A stretch of DNA of 64,000 nt from Astropecten irregularis (lineage: Eukaryota; Echinodermata; Asteroidea; Paxillosida; Astropectinidae), in contig OZ020255.1 in NCBI GenBank assembly GCA_963971285.1, positions 9,816,931 through 9,880,930 on the forward strand, read 5' to 3'. Below are positions 13,901-27,215 of this stretch, one piece after another. The stretch's first letter is position 1, and each line of letters opens with the position of its first letter. The position numbers were made by a program, and so were the translations under genes. The notes under the pieces were generated by a model. It had not been told where the DNA came from. It was given only the letters and a program-made list of their open reading frames with translations, and searched no databases.

Positions 13901-16900
13901 GGATTTTTTATATCCCGCTTTTATGCAACTTCTGTGGTTGCATTGCCTGGGTAGTAGGTGCACTGGTACATGTACTTACACCCCAGAGCGTCCAGACATA
14001 GGCCACAGATTAAACATGTGCCATTAACGCCAGTTTGAGGTGTAAGAATTTGACACTGTCTCCAATGGTTGTTGACTGAAACAGAATAGCGTGTACAATC
14101 AACCTTTTCTGTTCCGGGGATTTGTAGGGTTTCGCCGGAGCCCATATGCTCCAGACAGTCTCACCAAATGACCAAAGCAAATAACTGGTGTCAACGTTCT
14201 GTTTTCCAGATCATCAAGACAAGGACAAGGGGGGCACGATTGACTATTTTTGATCAGTTTGTGTCAAATTAATGATGCCCTGTTGGGAATCTGTGGGGAA
14301 TGGCCTTGCTCCATTAGTACCAATTGTACTTCCTTTGTTTCCCCCATGAAAACAGGCTCTAAAAATAACCACACATCACAAGTACATTAACAATGTGCGC
14401 AATTAAGTGTCCATGTCTCCTTGCTCATTTAACTGTCTGATTCACGGCAACAACAAAAAGTTTAAACAAGGGCCATAAAAACAGTTCGTCCGAAAGAGTG
14501 ACAATGTCCTGTCTGCAGATTTCTCCAATGAAAAGGTTCCCGAGTGCTGCATTTTGAAAGCAGACGTGTGAGTATAACTATCAAAATAACGTGACCTTTT
14601 TCGTTTCTCCTCCATGTTTTCAGAAGCAAACATGGAGGAAAGAGACTATTTCAAAACAGTTGCTGAAGGCCGATGGATCGAAGCTGACGAGGCTAGCAAA
14701 AAAAAAAACCTGTGCATGTAGGCCTACATGTACACGATATGTAGGCTACACATATCTTATCTGAAAACATCCGAAGGTTATCCACTGCCGACTACATGTA
14801 GGCCAACATGTACATAGTTATCTAGATGCATATTAATATGAATTCCAACCCGGATTAATCAATCAATTAATCCCACCCACCCCCCTCAGTCTGCGGATCG
14901 CTACCAATTTTCATTTCGATTAATAATTAATCCCTGGTCAGATTAGAAAAAAAAAAAAAAAAACTTTAGCTGCCTTAAAGAAACTTAGGGGGGTCAGGTC
15001 CTGCTTTCGATTCCATTTGAATCTTTATTTATAATTAAAAGGAGCCCTTCATGTTGGGACAAGAAATCAATTTTGCCAGCATGGATGTAATCTTGCAGTC
15101 CTGGGGGCCAGACCATTAATCCTTTCCCCCACCTGGCATCCCGGAGTCCCATGCTCGAAAGATCTTCAGTTCCTCTGACCATGGAGGAATAAAATCCTCC
15201 ACAATCTGACATCCAGATCCAGGGCAGGGCCTTGTCAGTGTACATTTACCAAATAAGGACGGTTCTGCAACCCACTTTATTGCGAAGAGTCTGGGACACT
15301 TTCCGCTCAGACTAGTGGCCAGCACATCGACTGGCCCAATGCTGCTCCGGAAAAGTGGCCAGGTAACTTTTAATGAGACAATTAGGCCTACACTGTAAGT
15401 CTTAAAAACAATTTAAGACCACCGTCTGCCCAAATCCTGCATTGTAATTTACATCACGTACATTTAAATGTACATGTACATGGTGTAGGTCAACATAAAG
15501 TGTACACTGGTACATTTCTTCCTCCATGATGTATGGCAGTATTCATACCAAATTGTTGGACTCCAGCCAAGTTACATAGCTGCCAGCCAGTCCCTTAACA
15601 ATAACAAAGACCTGGGCCCATCCCTTCAAACTTCCCCACCTCCTACAAAATTGGGTACTTATTTTGTCCAATTTGAGAAGATAATGCTTCCTGATCAAAA
15701 TAGCAAGAAAAAATGGATTCCCAAATGACAATAGAAACCGAGCTTTATAAAAAAGCTTAAAATTACATGCCCACTATTACATTTACAACAGAGAACAAGT
15801 AGGCCAACAAACTATTCAGTGCTCAGCTCACTTTAACTGGAGTACATCTGTATTAAAGCAAATAAAATACCCTGGAAAACCTGGATGGGATTCACTTATT
15901 GTTCCATTCTGATGCGGCGACGAGTGACAAGTTATATAATAGGCCCAACCTGCCAATCAATGCTTGATCAATTAATTTGCTGTCAGTGCCTCTGGTCCTT
16001 GCTGAATGTGATGGACTGAATGGATGGATACGCATCTTTTAATTTGACGGTTGCTGAACATCAAAACTGGTAGTGGCGGCTAAACTTTGAAGAGCTATTG
16101 GATAGTTGGATAAGGGAGTGCTGTGTACTTTGGCTTACTCTACCTACTAAGCCCATAATTTTATGAACTTCCTTATTCCATGTAAACTATTATTCCATTG
16201 CAGAAGCATGGCTTATTAATTAATGCAACTTCTTGTAATTGTGAATCCTTCAGGCCATTACACTCTGCTAAGCAACAACAAAAAACTTCCCAGTTTTTTC
16301 ATAACTGTACTGAAGCTAGTATAACATAGGATGAAAGTTGAAACAGTGTTAAACTAAAAATGGACATTATTATTGAAAATATACGTACAACTGTAGGCCT
16401 ATATACTTGTAATCATGGACATGTACATGTACAACTACAAGTGTAGCGGTGTAGCCTAGATACTTTGGTCTCTTGGTGGCCTGCAGGATTGTTCCTCGAT
16501 TCAGTGACCGATGATTGGTTTTTGGTGTCCTCAGGCCAGCGGACCAAGTCAATGTCGACCCTTGTATAGGCCGACACACTATGTATAGTGTATACATGAA
16601 GTCTGATACACTGTACAGCAGTAACAACTTAATTGACAATGAACATGTTATGGTAACAAACATCTGCATGTATTTGATTTCTCCATGGTCTAGGTGAAAC
16701 TACAAAAAAGTAACTGTTTTTGTAACTTTGTAGCTAGATGGAGACTGGAAAGGGGGGGGGGCTGGCTAGGGGGAAGGTCGGCTGGAAGTGAGCAACAAAA
16801 CTTAACAAAATACTAATGACCTTGTTGGGGAGACAGTTCCTCCTGAATGGACCAGGACAAAGCTAAAGCCACCACTGAGAGAAACCCCTCAAACTCTGAC

Positions 16901-19900
16901 CAAATGGTCCCACCATGGCCAGCCTGTGAATCCAACCACATATCACCAGCTACTAGTTCACTACATGGTCACACCACACTGACCCAAATGAACACCCTTG
17001 GGTCATCTCTTAAAAGCTACTTACATCAAGAACTTTACAAAAACAAGCGAAATGGACCCCAGTGGCAATTATCGCTTCAAAACTGAAAAGACTGAATCAA
17101 CCAAGGACAGATTCTTGGTGCCAGGGAACTGCCAGATAGCCCCAAGGATGGCTGGAGGTAAAAGTGACCAGGAAGAATTTCTTTTGTTTTTGTATCCCCC
17201 TTCCTTCCGCTCATTTCAAAGTTTATTGCTGGTGAATTGTCAATATAAAAATACTGGACAGGATGTTCAAAAAAAGACAAAAGTAGGATACGGCCATGAA
17301 CCCCTTCTGTAGCTACATGTACACATGTAGCATAGGCAGCCATAGGCCTACAGTGTATGACCTAACACATCAAGATATTATCACTGAGAGTCCACTCATC
17401 AGGATAGATGATTAAATGAATGGCAGCAAAACAATTTGGTACTGTTTCAATATCATACTGTTTCTTTGTAAAATCATTTTCAGAAAGTACAGATCTATGT
17501 ATAATGTACGTGTACTACCGGTATGCAAATTGCAATACTGTACTACTGTATTATAAACAGATTTTGCAAAAATGCAAAAACACATACAAACACTGATAGT
17601 TTTTGAGAGCAAATTTGCATTTATGCCATTGTCAAATGCCTGGCGGAGGGGGACTGGAGGGGGGGGGGGGGGTGTGTTTACTCATTTCTGTATGATTCCA
17701 CTGTACAGTGTAGGCCTACAATGTAAGAACATGCACACTTGGTGTACATAAAATGACACATGGGTCTTGATTGTACACGTAACGTTAGTTGGACTTTCTT
17801 GCAGGAAAGAAGATCTTATCTACACACATCTATGCACATACTGTATTTTTGCCCTTCCTGAAGCCTTGAAGGGTGAAGGGGACAAGCAAGGCCATTATGA
17901 CATTTAAATGTAGGCCTACACATACATGTACGTGAGTGGGGGGGGGGTGAACACAAAAGACCAATTCCTGTGCCTGTTTTGATCTGTCTTGAGCTGCTTT
18001 CTACTTCGCACAAAATGCGACTGAAGGTTTTCCTGACGTTGCCACGGCAACCGATCAACCAAACATCAGGCGCCATCCCAGCCCACGAAGATTATAAATG
18101 CATGGCGGAACTTGCATTGTGCAAAACACTTTTGTGTGATTTGTCCCTATTCTAGGATAGAATGCGTGGGGGGCCAAAGCTTTTGTTAAACCTGTCTAGA
18201 GTTAAAAGGGAGAGGAGGTGTGTATGAACTTCACAGGAGGCAATGAAGGCTACTGCCCGAGGTGCCCCTTTAAATTGAAACGCATTCTTATAGATTCTTT
18301 CCATATTTCTGTCATTGAAGTACGCTTTAATTAACTAAATTTTCAGGCTGATATTTTCTTCTGCAAAGGTTTAAAGACCAACAGCCGTGTATTTAAAAAC
18401 AACAACAACATTTTAGGCTTGAGGTTTCACTACCAAAAGTGCAGGTATGCCTACATGTACTATAGGCCTACATGTACATGTTTGAAACCAGCTGATGGGT
18501 ACTGGTAGATGCAGTGTTAAGTGGGAGAAATTGTTTTTGTAAGAAGGTCAAAATGTGGGATGTTGTACAAAACTTTGCTTCCATCTTCACTGTTTCATTC
18601 CTTTATTGCAACCTGCATGATTGAATTCACCCAAGTGAAAATTTTCTTTTTCCAGCACTCACTTGATAACGAGTTCAGTTGTGGAATTGGACAGTGAGAA
18701 AATGGTTCTCTTCGGGGACAACCTGATGTGTATTCACATCTCGGAATGTTTTTTTTCTCCCAGAAATCGATTGAACTATATTTGCTTGGCACTGTTGGCA
18801 CTGGCAGCCTGGAAATATATTGGATTCAATTCTTGCTCTCTCTGCTGAGGTTGAAACTGGACGCAAGTGTCTCTACACAGAGCAGAAATAACACAATGGG
18901 CACATGTAGGCCCAGCCTTGTTCAAGCACATGTTGGTACATGTGAGAGCTTTCAATTGTGCGGCCTTCATTTCTGAATTGTGATGATGATTAAATTATGG
19001 GCACCTTTTTTACATCCCTGTGCAAGTATGTGGATGGTCAAAAGGAATGTGTTACGTACAGTTTTAAAAAAGGAATGCATTATTATGTAGGCCTACAGTA
19101 ATATGGTTTCATCAGGATGTATCTGATCTCAGACAAGCTGACAAGTTTCTCGGAGAAAAGGCAGCCTAAGTACTGTAAAAGCTCCATTCACTCTGGAGTC
19201 CGGGATTGACACAGTCTTCCAATGTACACAATAATAGCCCCACCAGCTTAAAGTTAAGAGCATTTCATTCCCAGGTATTCCATAATTTTCCTTGGATAGC
19301 AACCAAGGATGCCGGCCTTCGCCCAAATCACGCCCCGCACCCCCTGCTGACAAGTAGAGTCACGTCACGTTGCCAACCATGTGCCTTTGCTTTTAAGCCT
19401 GTTACGTGAATTGCTGTGTAGACCTCCTCGATGTTGTCAAAAGAATTTATGAAGTCAGCATCATCATAATGGCTTGCACCAAGGCAAGCTTCCAGTTTTA
19501 TTGAGTCGTATTGTCGTAAATCCAGATAAAAAACCTTGGATAGAAAATTGCAATCCTATGAAACAAAAATAAATAATAAACAGGGGGGAGGACAGGAATT
19601 TGAGGACATACATGTAGAAAGCAGTGGATTTTGAAGTTTTAATCAAAATTCTATCTTCAGGGTATTTCCTGGATTCTTGATGGAATTACCATATGAATGG
19701 AATGGATGGAGGACGTAAGCTAAACAAATATGGAAATTTTTTGTTTTTTAAATCCCCTGGATGTAAAAAAAAAAAAAAAAAAAAGTGGAAAAAACCTTGG
19801 AAGTGTTTACTCCATCCTTGTAGTTAATGCAAGTGCAGTCATGGGTGCTTTGGCTGGACAAACATGTGTAGATGTACAGGAGATGCGTGCCACAGCATGT

Positions 19901-22891
19901 TTGCTCATCCCAGCCTTAGCAACTGGTGTTATGCTGACCATGTGCTTATCGTGCTGACTGTGTGAGGCAATGGCAGGTGTATTTCCCGCTCTCAGGGTCA
20001 AGAATTTAAGCAATGCTTCCTTGTCAGTTCTTTGCAGGATACTGTCTAGTAGGGGCACCAAGGCAATGACCAGGAGCACAAGGCAGTGAGTGACCAGGGG
20101 CACCAAGGCAAATGCCCTCAGCTCACTGCATGCCCCATAGTGAATGGTGATAAAACGTCTGCCCCTACAGTTCCTGAATGTGCTATAGATACTGTGAATG
20201 ACAACAAACCCAAATACAGCAATGTACAAGAACTCATTGAACTGTAGGCCGGTACAGTACATATTACACATGTATGTATTTTGCAAGTTGAAATTGAAAA
20301 ATTTACTTAAAAGAGGAAGAAAACTTTTAAATTTATGCATACATTGTATTTGCCACGTCTATGACTGAGTCCTGTGGGTGTATTACACAAGAACAGAAAC
20401 AGGGCTGCTGAAAAGATGACAACACCTTGTCATTGTCACAATAAGAAAGATGGTGACACAATTTCTTAACATGGGTTCTTTTGACAACAGACATTTGAGG
20501 GGGTGTCGCCTGGGATATTTCGCTTTAAGTTCACCTGGGCCACGCAGGCTGGGCGTCAGCAGATTTAACTAAAGAGGAGAACAGTTTTGGGGTAAACAAG
20601 TCATAGAAAGTGCACTTCGCTCATTGTGTGAATTTATGACAGCAGCGAACTCTGTTGGAAACTAGGGTGGCATAACGTGACGAAACGCAACAAGGCAAGC
20701 ACATTTTCTTATGTTGACACTTGACAAAAGACATTGTTTGCGTCCATCAATTTTGCAATAATGGTGCAATCGTGCGACAGACTGCGATCCAGGGAGGCAT
20801 GCAAAATAGCTACAGTGCCAATGCCAACAATAGGAGTTTGGGGGTGATGACGAATGTGCACGTAATTGTTGTCAAATGTAATTGCACTGTGGCAGGGAAT
20901 TCACCTATGAAAAGTGAAAATGGAGATGGCGTAAACAAGTCTCGAGTTCAACATGAAAAATGATACCGTGCAATAATGCATACTGTACATTACAGGAAGT
21001 GACATAAAACTTAAAAGATTGCGTCATACATTTTGTTTCTGTTTCATGTGTCTAAATGAGCCCACACATCACTAACCAAAAGCAAGATTCCATAGGTATC
21101 AGCCCAAATTTGGAATTGTTTTTTTTTTTAGTTTCTCTCACTCGCCTTACAAAAATCCCATAGCCGTCTAGTCGAGCGTCTGTAGAGCCCTGACTTGGGC
21201 CTTTTTCTTTGTGGGTCAAAATATGCAGGCGTGCAGCTATCTAAACCAAAGATTGTACCGCACGTGACACTACCCTGTCTGTGGTAGGCCTAGGAACCAT
21301 TACCAAGCCATTTATAAAACATCAATAATTCCCAATACTCCGTCTGGCCTTGCTGGGCGCTGACGTAGACGAGCAAATATGAATCAATACTGTACTTTCT
21401 CGCTCGATGATCGAGGCCTAATGTTATTATCCCCAAATTCAGAATATATTTCAAAAATTGAAATGATAAATCACCTAGAATAGAAGAACTGTTGGAATGT
21501 TTATTATATTTCAGTCACATGTACCCTTTTTCCTTTCGCTACCAAACTACTAACTTTCACAATAGAGTAGACTGATGATTGATTGATCTATTAAAAAAGC
21601 ATGCCTTTTCATAAATGAAAACTGATTTTTTTTTTTGTCACATGACACTTAGGACCTATGGGCCTACATAATTAAATTTAATCTAATCTTCATAAATCAT
21701 ACTAATGTAATTTCTAGTGTCAAAATGTGTATACCCCTTCATATTAATATACATTGCTTCAGTTTGCTTGCCAAGTTGGCAAGTTATCTAACACAATTTT
21801 GTGTACACGTATACAAAAACTTAGGCCCCTAATGTTGAAAAATTTGCAACTGGCTGTAAAATGTAGGCAGTGTATTTTTTGGCCGGCACCGACATTCTTC
21901 TTGCAAACGCTATTTTGCTGTTCCCTAATTCCCATTGGCCAATTTGCGCCAAAAAAACGTACCTCTGTCAAAATAACTTCTAACTAAGTTACAGTTTTAG
22001 AGAAAGGAGGCCAGGATGAATCGAGAATTGTCCTATCAAAAGAATAACTGTGCCGGCAAAATATACACTTCCGTACTACACACCAACGTAGAGCTGGATG
22101 GCTCAGTTGGTAGAGTGCCATAGTCTGTACAGTATTCAGGAGGTCACCGGTTCGAATCCCGCTCCAGTCAATTTTTCTTTGTTCACTTTTCAATGAAAAT
22201 ATTCACTTCCCTAAAATGTAAGTTAATCAGGTTTTTCCATTCTCAGAAAAACCATGAGATACCATAGTACCATACATGTAATGGGACACGGGACGTACAG
22301 CAGGACCTGGTGGACAATTTTGGAATGTTATTGTCTCGCAATTTACAAACTGAGTTCATTTTCAAAACCCAATTCCCCTTTCAAAAAGAATTTAAATTTA
22401 AGATTGTCAATACAATAGGCCCAATATTTACATTTTACTAGGGCCTATAGGCCCTACTTTTCTTTTGAAAAAAAGAAAAAAGAAATCATTATCACCACAA
22501 TTAAAAATTGTACAATTTCAAAATATTACATTCAAAGTTTTCTTTAAATTTTAATGAATAACTAGGCCTAACGCCTAATTTAAAAACAAAACAAAACTAA
22601 AAAAAAAGTTAAGTTAGGCCTAATATTTAAGTTAAACAAAACAAGCAAAATATAAAGTAAAACAAGCAAAACAAAAAACAAGACAGACTTACCATGTAAC
22701 TTGTAAATGATGAATTATATAAATTCTAGACTTCTTTCCCTGATAATTAAGTGAGTGGGCCTAAATCAAATTACTTACCTTCCGAGTTCATTCTGGACCG
22801 TGTACGACGCGTGGAAATCTCCTTCCCGAAATAGGTCCGTGACGTCCCGTGTCACAACACGGCTATTCATACTCAGTTCTCGGAGTGGCAT
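4818..22891 (-). CDS. STK17: STK17/DRAK-type serine/threonine kinase, 5' part only (156 residues)
   Basis: Homologue of STK17A/STK17B (DRAK1/DRAK2), DAP-kinase-family Ser/Thr kinases linked to apoptosis and lymphocyte signalling in vertebrates. Three exons (22779-22891, 12197-12409, 4818-4959) join in consistent phases to 156 codons. Visible kinase features: Gly-rich loop ELGRGRFAVV (G37, G39), ATP-binding Lys59 in AAKF, hinge EVILVLEFAAGGE, and catalytic loop HLDLK (Asp154), where the exon ends in phase 0; STK17 genes are cut by an intron at the same place, as far as I recall. The activation loop (DFG), C-lobe and C-terminus are missing; I searched 1-4800 on the minus strand for the expected PQNILL block and did not see it, so they lie beyond the left edge. 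Introns of 7.2 and 10.4 kb. The start ATG has an in-frame TAA upstream; a second in-frame ATG lies 7 codons downstream. Confidence 0.93.
4960..12196 (-). other. STK17 intron 2
   Basis: 7.2 kb between exons 2 and 3. Holds the TA-flanked 1.4 kb transposon (5275-6708); elsewhere AT-rich sequence with poly-G (about 9594-9603), TAGGCCTA palindromes and no credible exon. Short open frames do not resemble known proteins. Confidence 0.7.
5275..6708. mobile_element. 1.4 kb TIR element with TA target site (pogo/Tc1-mariner-like, non-autonomous)
   Basis: Left end CCGTAAAGTTCCATGTATAC and the reverse complement of the right end CCGTAAAGTGCCATGTATAC match with one mismatch, flanked on both sides by TA (5273-5274, 6709-6710). 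Subterminal GGTGCGCCGTATACATGG blocks are repeated and inverted at both ends. The inside is CpG-rich with a CCAAT box, a CCGCCATTTTG motif (about 5877-5887) and a cluster of CCAACTCGTACG motifs (6001-6125). A 173-codon minus-strand frame (5961-6482) shows no transposase motif, so the element is non-autonomous. Family assignment rests on the TA duplication and end style only. Confidence 0.75.
12197..12409 (-). CDS. STK17: STK17 exon 2 (kinase N-lobe)
   Basis: Residues 38-109: [45 protein letters not shown]..., [17 protein letters not shown]. Acceptor CCAATCCCAG, donor GAATT|GTAAGT. Strongly similar to STK17A ([20 protein letters not shown]). Hinge residue is Phe (LEF) where vertebrates have Tyr. 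Confidence 0.96.
12595..12712 (+). mobile_element. Family C MITE
   Basis: Starts GGGTTGATTTCACCAAACTC and ends TTCTTGAAATTGACCCC; the internal ACTTACTATCAATTGTAGGA block matches copies at 28512, 36079 and 37835. Confidence 0.8.
13211..13353. repeat. 143-bp near-perfect hairpin (possible MITE or RNA hairpin)
   Basis: Left arm 13211-13260 (starting TAAATGGGAGACTTTTGGAG) pairs with right arm 13304-13353 over 50 bp with two mismatches, around a 43-nt loop; the inner arm is CpG-rich (CGCACGCGCA). In plus-strand RNA both mismatches become G-U wobbles. Possible TA flanks. I see no second copy in the window. Confidence 0.85.
19807..20340 (-). other. 177-codon open frame, unrecognised
   Basis: ATG-initiated frame with hydrophobic stretches ([20 protein letters not shown]) that come from a short internal DNA repeat (CCTTGGTGCCCCTGGTCA-like), and a C-terminal Ala/His/Thr-rich part. 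No homologue recognised, no splice context, lies inside the STK17 intron. Probably repeat-derived, not a gene. Confidence 0.15.
22070..22205 (+). mobile_element. tRNA-derived SINE, copy 1
   Basis: A box-like GGCTCAGTTGGTAGAG and B box GGTTCGAATCC in tRNA spacing, followed by a tail TTTTTCTTTGTTCACTTTTC shared with the copy at 48520. The T-stem and acceptor stem pair poorly, so this is a SINE head, not a functional tRNA gene. Confidence 0.75.
22779..22891 (-). CDS. STK17: STK17 exon 1 (start, residues 1-38)
   Basis: Begins [20 protein letters not shown] and ends ...YTVQNELGR, where ELGR is the start of the kinase Gly-loop; donor GGAAG|GTAAGT joins exactly to GGTCGATTT of exon 2. No 60-codon frame exists here; found by looking for the missing N-lobe start. 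The upstream in-frame stop argues that this is the true first coding exon. An alternative start is M8 (22870). A plausible 5'UTR acceptor (CACCACTTCCAG) sits at about 22966. Confidence 0.85.
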
Positions 22892-23450
22892 AGAAATCCT
22901 CAAAACCAGGTCTTATTTTCGCAGTTTTTCCACTCCAATTCGTCGTTATCCTCGTATTATCACTGCTGGAAGTGGTGCAGATGAATAACGTCGACTTTCT
23001 GGGTACAGCATTCGTTGGTTACTGAGGCAAAACACGGTTTAAATGGACATCATTTGAGTTGTAATTTTTAAAAAATTGTCGTCTGAACATCTAACGTTGG
23101 ATCCTTTTGTGCACAACCACACACTACGTTACGAAGTCCGGAATATAAAGCAGACACTACAGACAGTGCAGCAAAACATCCGCTAAATTTCTCTCAACTG
23201 GAACCGGTGGACATGTGATAGTGTCATTTCCTGAGTCTTTGAGTAGCCAAGCATTGAAAAAGACGTCTTTTTTGCAGATATTTGGCCGAGTTTTTGTGAT
23301 TTCCGTCAACCACGTCGTCCTACAGCAATGTGTACAGCTGATCTGACTTTTTTTTGGCCGGCTGATATGCAAATTTCAAAAAATGAAACTGCCGCGTTGA
23401 CGAAACTACGCATGTCTACGAGTCAGTGGTTCTGAAACGGTTTCTAATCC
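22892..23450 (-). promoter_or_regulatory. Candidate STK17 promoter/5'UTR region
   Basis: Immediately upstream of STK17 exon 1 and locally richer in CpG than the flanks (CGTCGTTATCCTCG, AACGTCGAC, CACGTCGTCC, GCCGCGTTGACG). No TATA box is evident. A strong splice donor CCATG|GTAAGT on the minus strand at 23631/23630 with an acceptor near 22966 suggests a spliced 5'UTR. Confidence 0.4.
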
Positions 23451-25017
23451 TCCAAAAGATAATGATGCGTTTCGTTTCAATTAATCAAGAATTTAGTCGC
23501 ATTAAAATTAAAAAATTAATAAAGGTGTAATTTTCGTCTGTTCAGTACTTTTTTATAATGTTATTTGTCTTCAAAGCTGTTATTTTGAGGGAGAAATACA
23601 AATAAAGCGCTTGGCATTGTAGAAACTTACCATGGAAGTATTCCACCAATCAGCGGAGCTTCTGTGTTTTGGAGACTGTCATGTAAATAGCAATAGTGGG
23701 ATTCCCCCGACCGTGTGGCACCAACTCGGTGCATTATGATCACCTGTAAAGAATGTTGTGGTTAAATTAAATTATCATTTTTGGCTAACCAAAAGCAGAC
23801 AGAAATACTACTAGTGGCAGTGCCCACACCTAAGTTAAGCCGAAAGGAAAATACTACATTAATGTAGATTATAACTTGTATCGCGTGGAGTTCATTCAGA
23901 TCAAAGCTGCATGCATTGTTTGGCCAATGGAGGAATCCCTCATAATCTCCCGATGCTTTGAATAATGTCTGGTGAAAATGGGAAAATCCTCATTCTGTTG
24001 CTCGTCGTAGTCCGTTTATGTACTTTTTGGGGGGTCGGATTTATATTTTTAAAAATGCATACCATTAAGCAGTCTGTTTATAATAGCCATTTTGAAAAAC
24101 GCATCTGTCCAATGTTGGGATTCTACGAAAACAACTAAAACAAAATTGAACAGGATATCGAGATATTGACAAAAGAGACTAACATTTCTTCCAGTAAAGG
24201 GATCTAATGTATGCACATGTATGGGATGGATTTGTTAACGTTATCAATTTCTCCATACTAAGCAAACAGGATTAAAGATTTGTTAATACATGTAATATTG
24301 AAGGCAACTCTACGGATCGAAACAGCAACTGAGATGTCGCCACACCCAGAATTTTGTTCTACAACAGTTTTTGAGATGAAAGACTCAATTCCATGCTGGG
24401 GAACAGTTATTTAGTAAAATCATGGAGGAAGGAAAGAGATTCCATTGTAAAAGTGGCTTGATGTCTGTTAAAAAATACACACAGTGGGCAAAATTAATGC
24501 CATGCGCCAGACAGAGCGCGCGCAATATAAAAAGTAAAATAATAATGCCATATCTAATCTAAAGAGGGCGCTATTTATACAAAGAAATGGAATCATTTCA
24601 GGGACGATGAAAATCTACAATCGAAAACAATTTTTAAAGAGTTGAATATTGTGATATTTTAATAAAGTTTTCTTGAACTTTATATATATGTATGTATTAT
24701 ATATACGATGTACATTTCAAAATAATAATAATTGTATCAATTTGGTAACGGTTACAAGTTATATACTTCATTAGAAAAGAAATAATTTTACAAAATAAAA
24801 AAGTTGAGAATTCTATTAGCCACTGCGACCAAAGCCACAAGGATGCATTTTTTCAAAACAAACGCAGGCATTAGGGATATACATGTAGTAATGTCAGCTT
24901 ATTTCAAATCAAGTTTTAGTGGTCAATCTTTTACAGAGTCAGTGTTCGTTTGTTCTGAATAATGTAAAATAAGAACCAAAAATTAATGTGGACGAAATAA
25001 AATTATTACTGGGTAAT

Positions 25018-25332
25018 TTAAAGGTAGTATCATACTTTGGTAGCATACTTAAAAAGAAATCTTCACATATTATTTACTTATAACTTACAGGGTATAAAGA
25101 TGGTGTTGGTAGAAACATACCGTTAAAATACTGCCTGAAATGCTGTATTTATCCAGAAAAAGAGTCAAACCAGTGACCAAAAATAAAAGAGAAAACAATT
25201 TAGCCTATACTGTGGCCGTTTTCACTGTTTCCTCAAAAAGTGGGCACCATATGGGACTGAAATTTTCACAGATATTTCTGCCCATGAATCTGTATTTCTT
25301 TGACAAAAACCAAAGCATGATATTGCCTTTAA
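25018..25332 (+). mobile_element. Family G MITE with TTAA ends
   Basis: TTAAAGGTAGTATCATACTT at the left and the inverted CCAAAGCATGATATTGCCTTTAA at the right (given in part here: GATATTGCCTTTAA). Same internal order as 55999-56381 (ACAGGGTATAAAGATGGTG, GAAATGCTGTATTTA, TATGGGACT). TTAA at both ends suggests a Kolobok/piggyBac-like target preference (inference). Confidence 0.8.
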
Positions 25333-27126
25333 GCATTATTAATTTGTTTTAGTTAGCTATACTCGAATCAGCCCCACGTCTCGTTTAGTGATTGTAGTTA
25401 ATACGTGTTTCCTAAATGATTTCATATTATACATTTCGTTTCTTGACAGTGAAAATTACTTTCAGGCATAATTTGCATTCGAAATGCACACGTGCTTCGT
25501 CACGGAACGAGTAGAAAATTGCATTAATAATAATTCTATGCTGTTGTCTGGCTCAAAACGGGGTTAATAGTGTAGTGCGAGAGGTGTGTGACAGATAAGA
25601 CGGCAAACGACAGATACATGTAGTTGATCATACGACACAAGTAACAGCGGTAATGACTCGACAAAAAAAGTGATGTAGTTTTTATATAAAAACACACTAT
25701 CGAAAGCGCAACACGTTTGTAGTAACTTTAAGTTGTAGATGAACATTGAACAGCGCCCTCATTGGTGGAATTGGGGTACATTGGAAAAAAAATATTATTG
25801 GGTAGGATAAAATAATTTGGATTACGTCTAGAATTGTGCGGAATACAGCGACTTCTTCAATATTTTTTGTGTAACTTCGAAGAGGATTTCTATCTTAGGA
25901 AATGTGTCAGCTTTAGAATGAAGGAACAACTTAGAAAGTATATAGATCAATGCAACAATTATACGTGAATACTAAAGGGTGTTTTTTTGCATAGATCATT
26001 GACACAAAGCAATTTTTCAGGAGGGGGTGGGGGCTTTCTTTTTATAAAAAGATGTTTGCATTAACCAAATTAATCCTGTAAGTCTTAGTTTGACAATTCA
26101 CACAAATTATATACTACAAATTTGCATACTTCTGCTTTTATAATTTGAATGATATGATATACAACTGCTATTATTTTGTTTTTATAATATAATTACATAA
26201 TGATTCTTTTTTTTCCCTAATAATTATTGACAATACATGCAAAATATTAACAGGTCTTCGTTTCAAAATGCTATTTCCCAAAAAAATAATAAAATAAAAA
26301 AATCATTAATTAATACGGTTTACAACTGAAATGTGCATAACTGGCTTAAGTTTGTACAATTGTTTCATTATAAAAAAAAAAGAAAAGAAAAAGAAAATTA
26401 TACAGGAAAATGACAATTAAGGTTCAAAGGTTACATTATAATAATAGCCTCAATTTGTCTTGTTTTATCAGTTTTTCTTCACCTTATTTCAGGAAAAAGA
26501 AAATCACTACATATTTATATTTTTGTCCACATTGCTGGAACATTGAATAATAATCATGTTCCTATGCACATGTGCAGGTACAGTATTCAAATATTATCAT
26601 AGTTCACAAATTTATACAAAGCTTTCTATCACGAATCGCGTATTTTAAAAATTTTATCGCTGTAAAAAAAGAAGAAGAAATTCTAGCACAATAAATGACA
26701 TTTATGCCTAAATTCTGAGGAAACTACAAGAAAAATAGAAAGAATGCCGACTGCATAGATCTATAAATATATAAATATCGTGGTCAAGGTGGAAGAAGTC
26801 AAATCAATTGTAGAAATTTTTCGTTCGTGATTGAAGAACAAAATTAGCACAGTTGTTGAACTGAAATGAATAAGTAAAGAAGTAATTACCAAAAAAAACC
26901 CAAAAATTGAAATAACAATTTTTGTTTTTAAAGTATACTGTCCATGTTCATGTAACATGTTAGGGTGAATTTCAAAACGTTAGGATTTAGATGGTACTAA
27001 AATGCAATAGTTATTTTTTTTGGAAGATTTCTAAAATTACAAGCTTTGATAGGAGATAAAGAAATTATCCTTGACGCTGAGTTCCAATTTTGTTTTCCAT
27101 TCACCTAGTCGCATAAACTGGGATAG

Positions 27127-27215
27127 AAATAACAAAACACTAAGATTAATCTTAAGATGAGTTGTCAGTATTACCATGGCGATTTGCATTGTGACATCAC
27201 ACATTGCTTAGCAAC
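27127..27215. mobile_element. Family H palindromic repeat fragment
   Basis: GATGAGTTGTCAGTATTACC and TTGTGACATCACACATTGCT match the block at 63063-63180 (GATGAGTTGTTCAGTACAG, TTGTGACATCACATGTTG). Boundaries approximate. Confidence 0.55.

Larger units (their letters stand above)
12410..22778 (-). other. STK17 intron 1
   Basis: 10.4 kb between exons 1 and 2. Contains a family C MITE (12595-12712), the 143-bp hairpin (13211-13353), poly-G tracts (16751, 17659, 17939), repeated TGTAGGCCTACA palindromes, a (A)n tract at 19765-19784 and a tRNA-like SINE (22070-22205). No coding exon recognised. Confidence 0.7.

Noticed and set aside
15116-15325. Overlapping minus-strand frames (14994-15245, 15116-15325)
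   Set aside because: Low-complexity, no homology, no splice context; ordinary STK17 intron.
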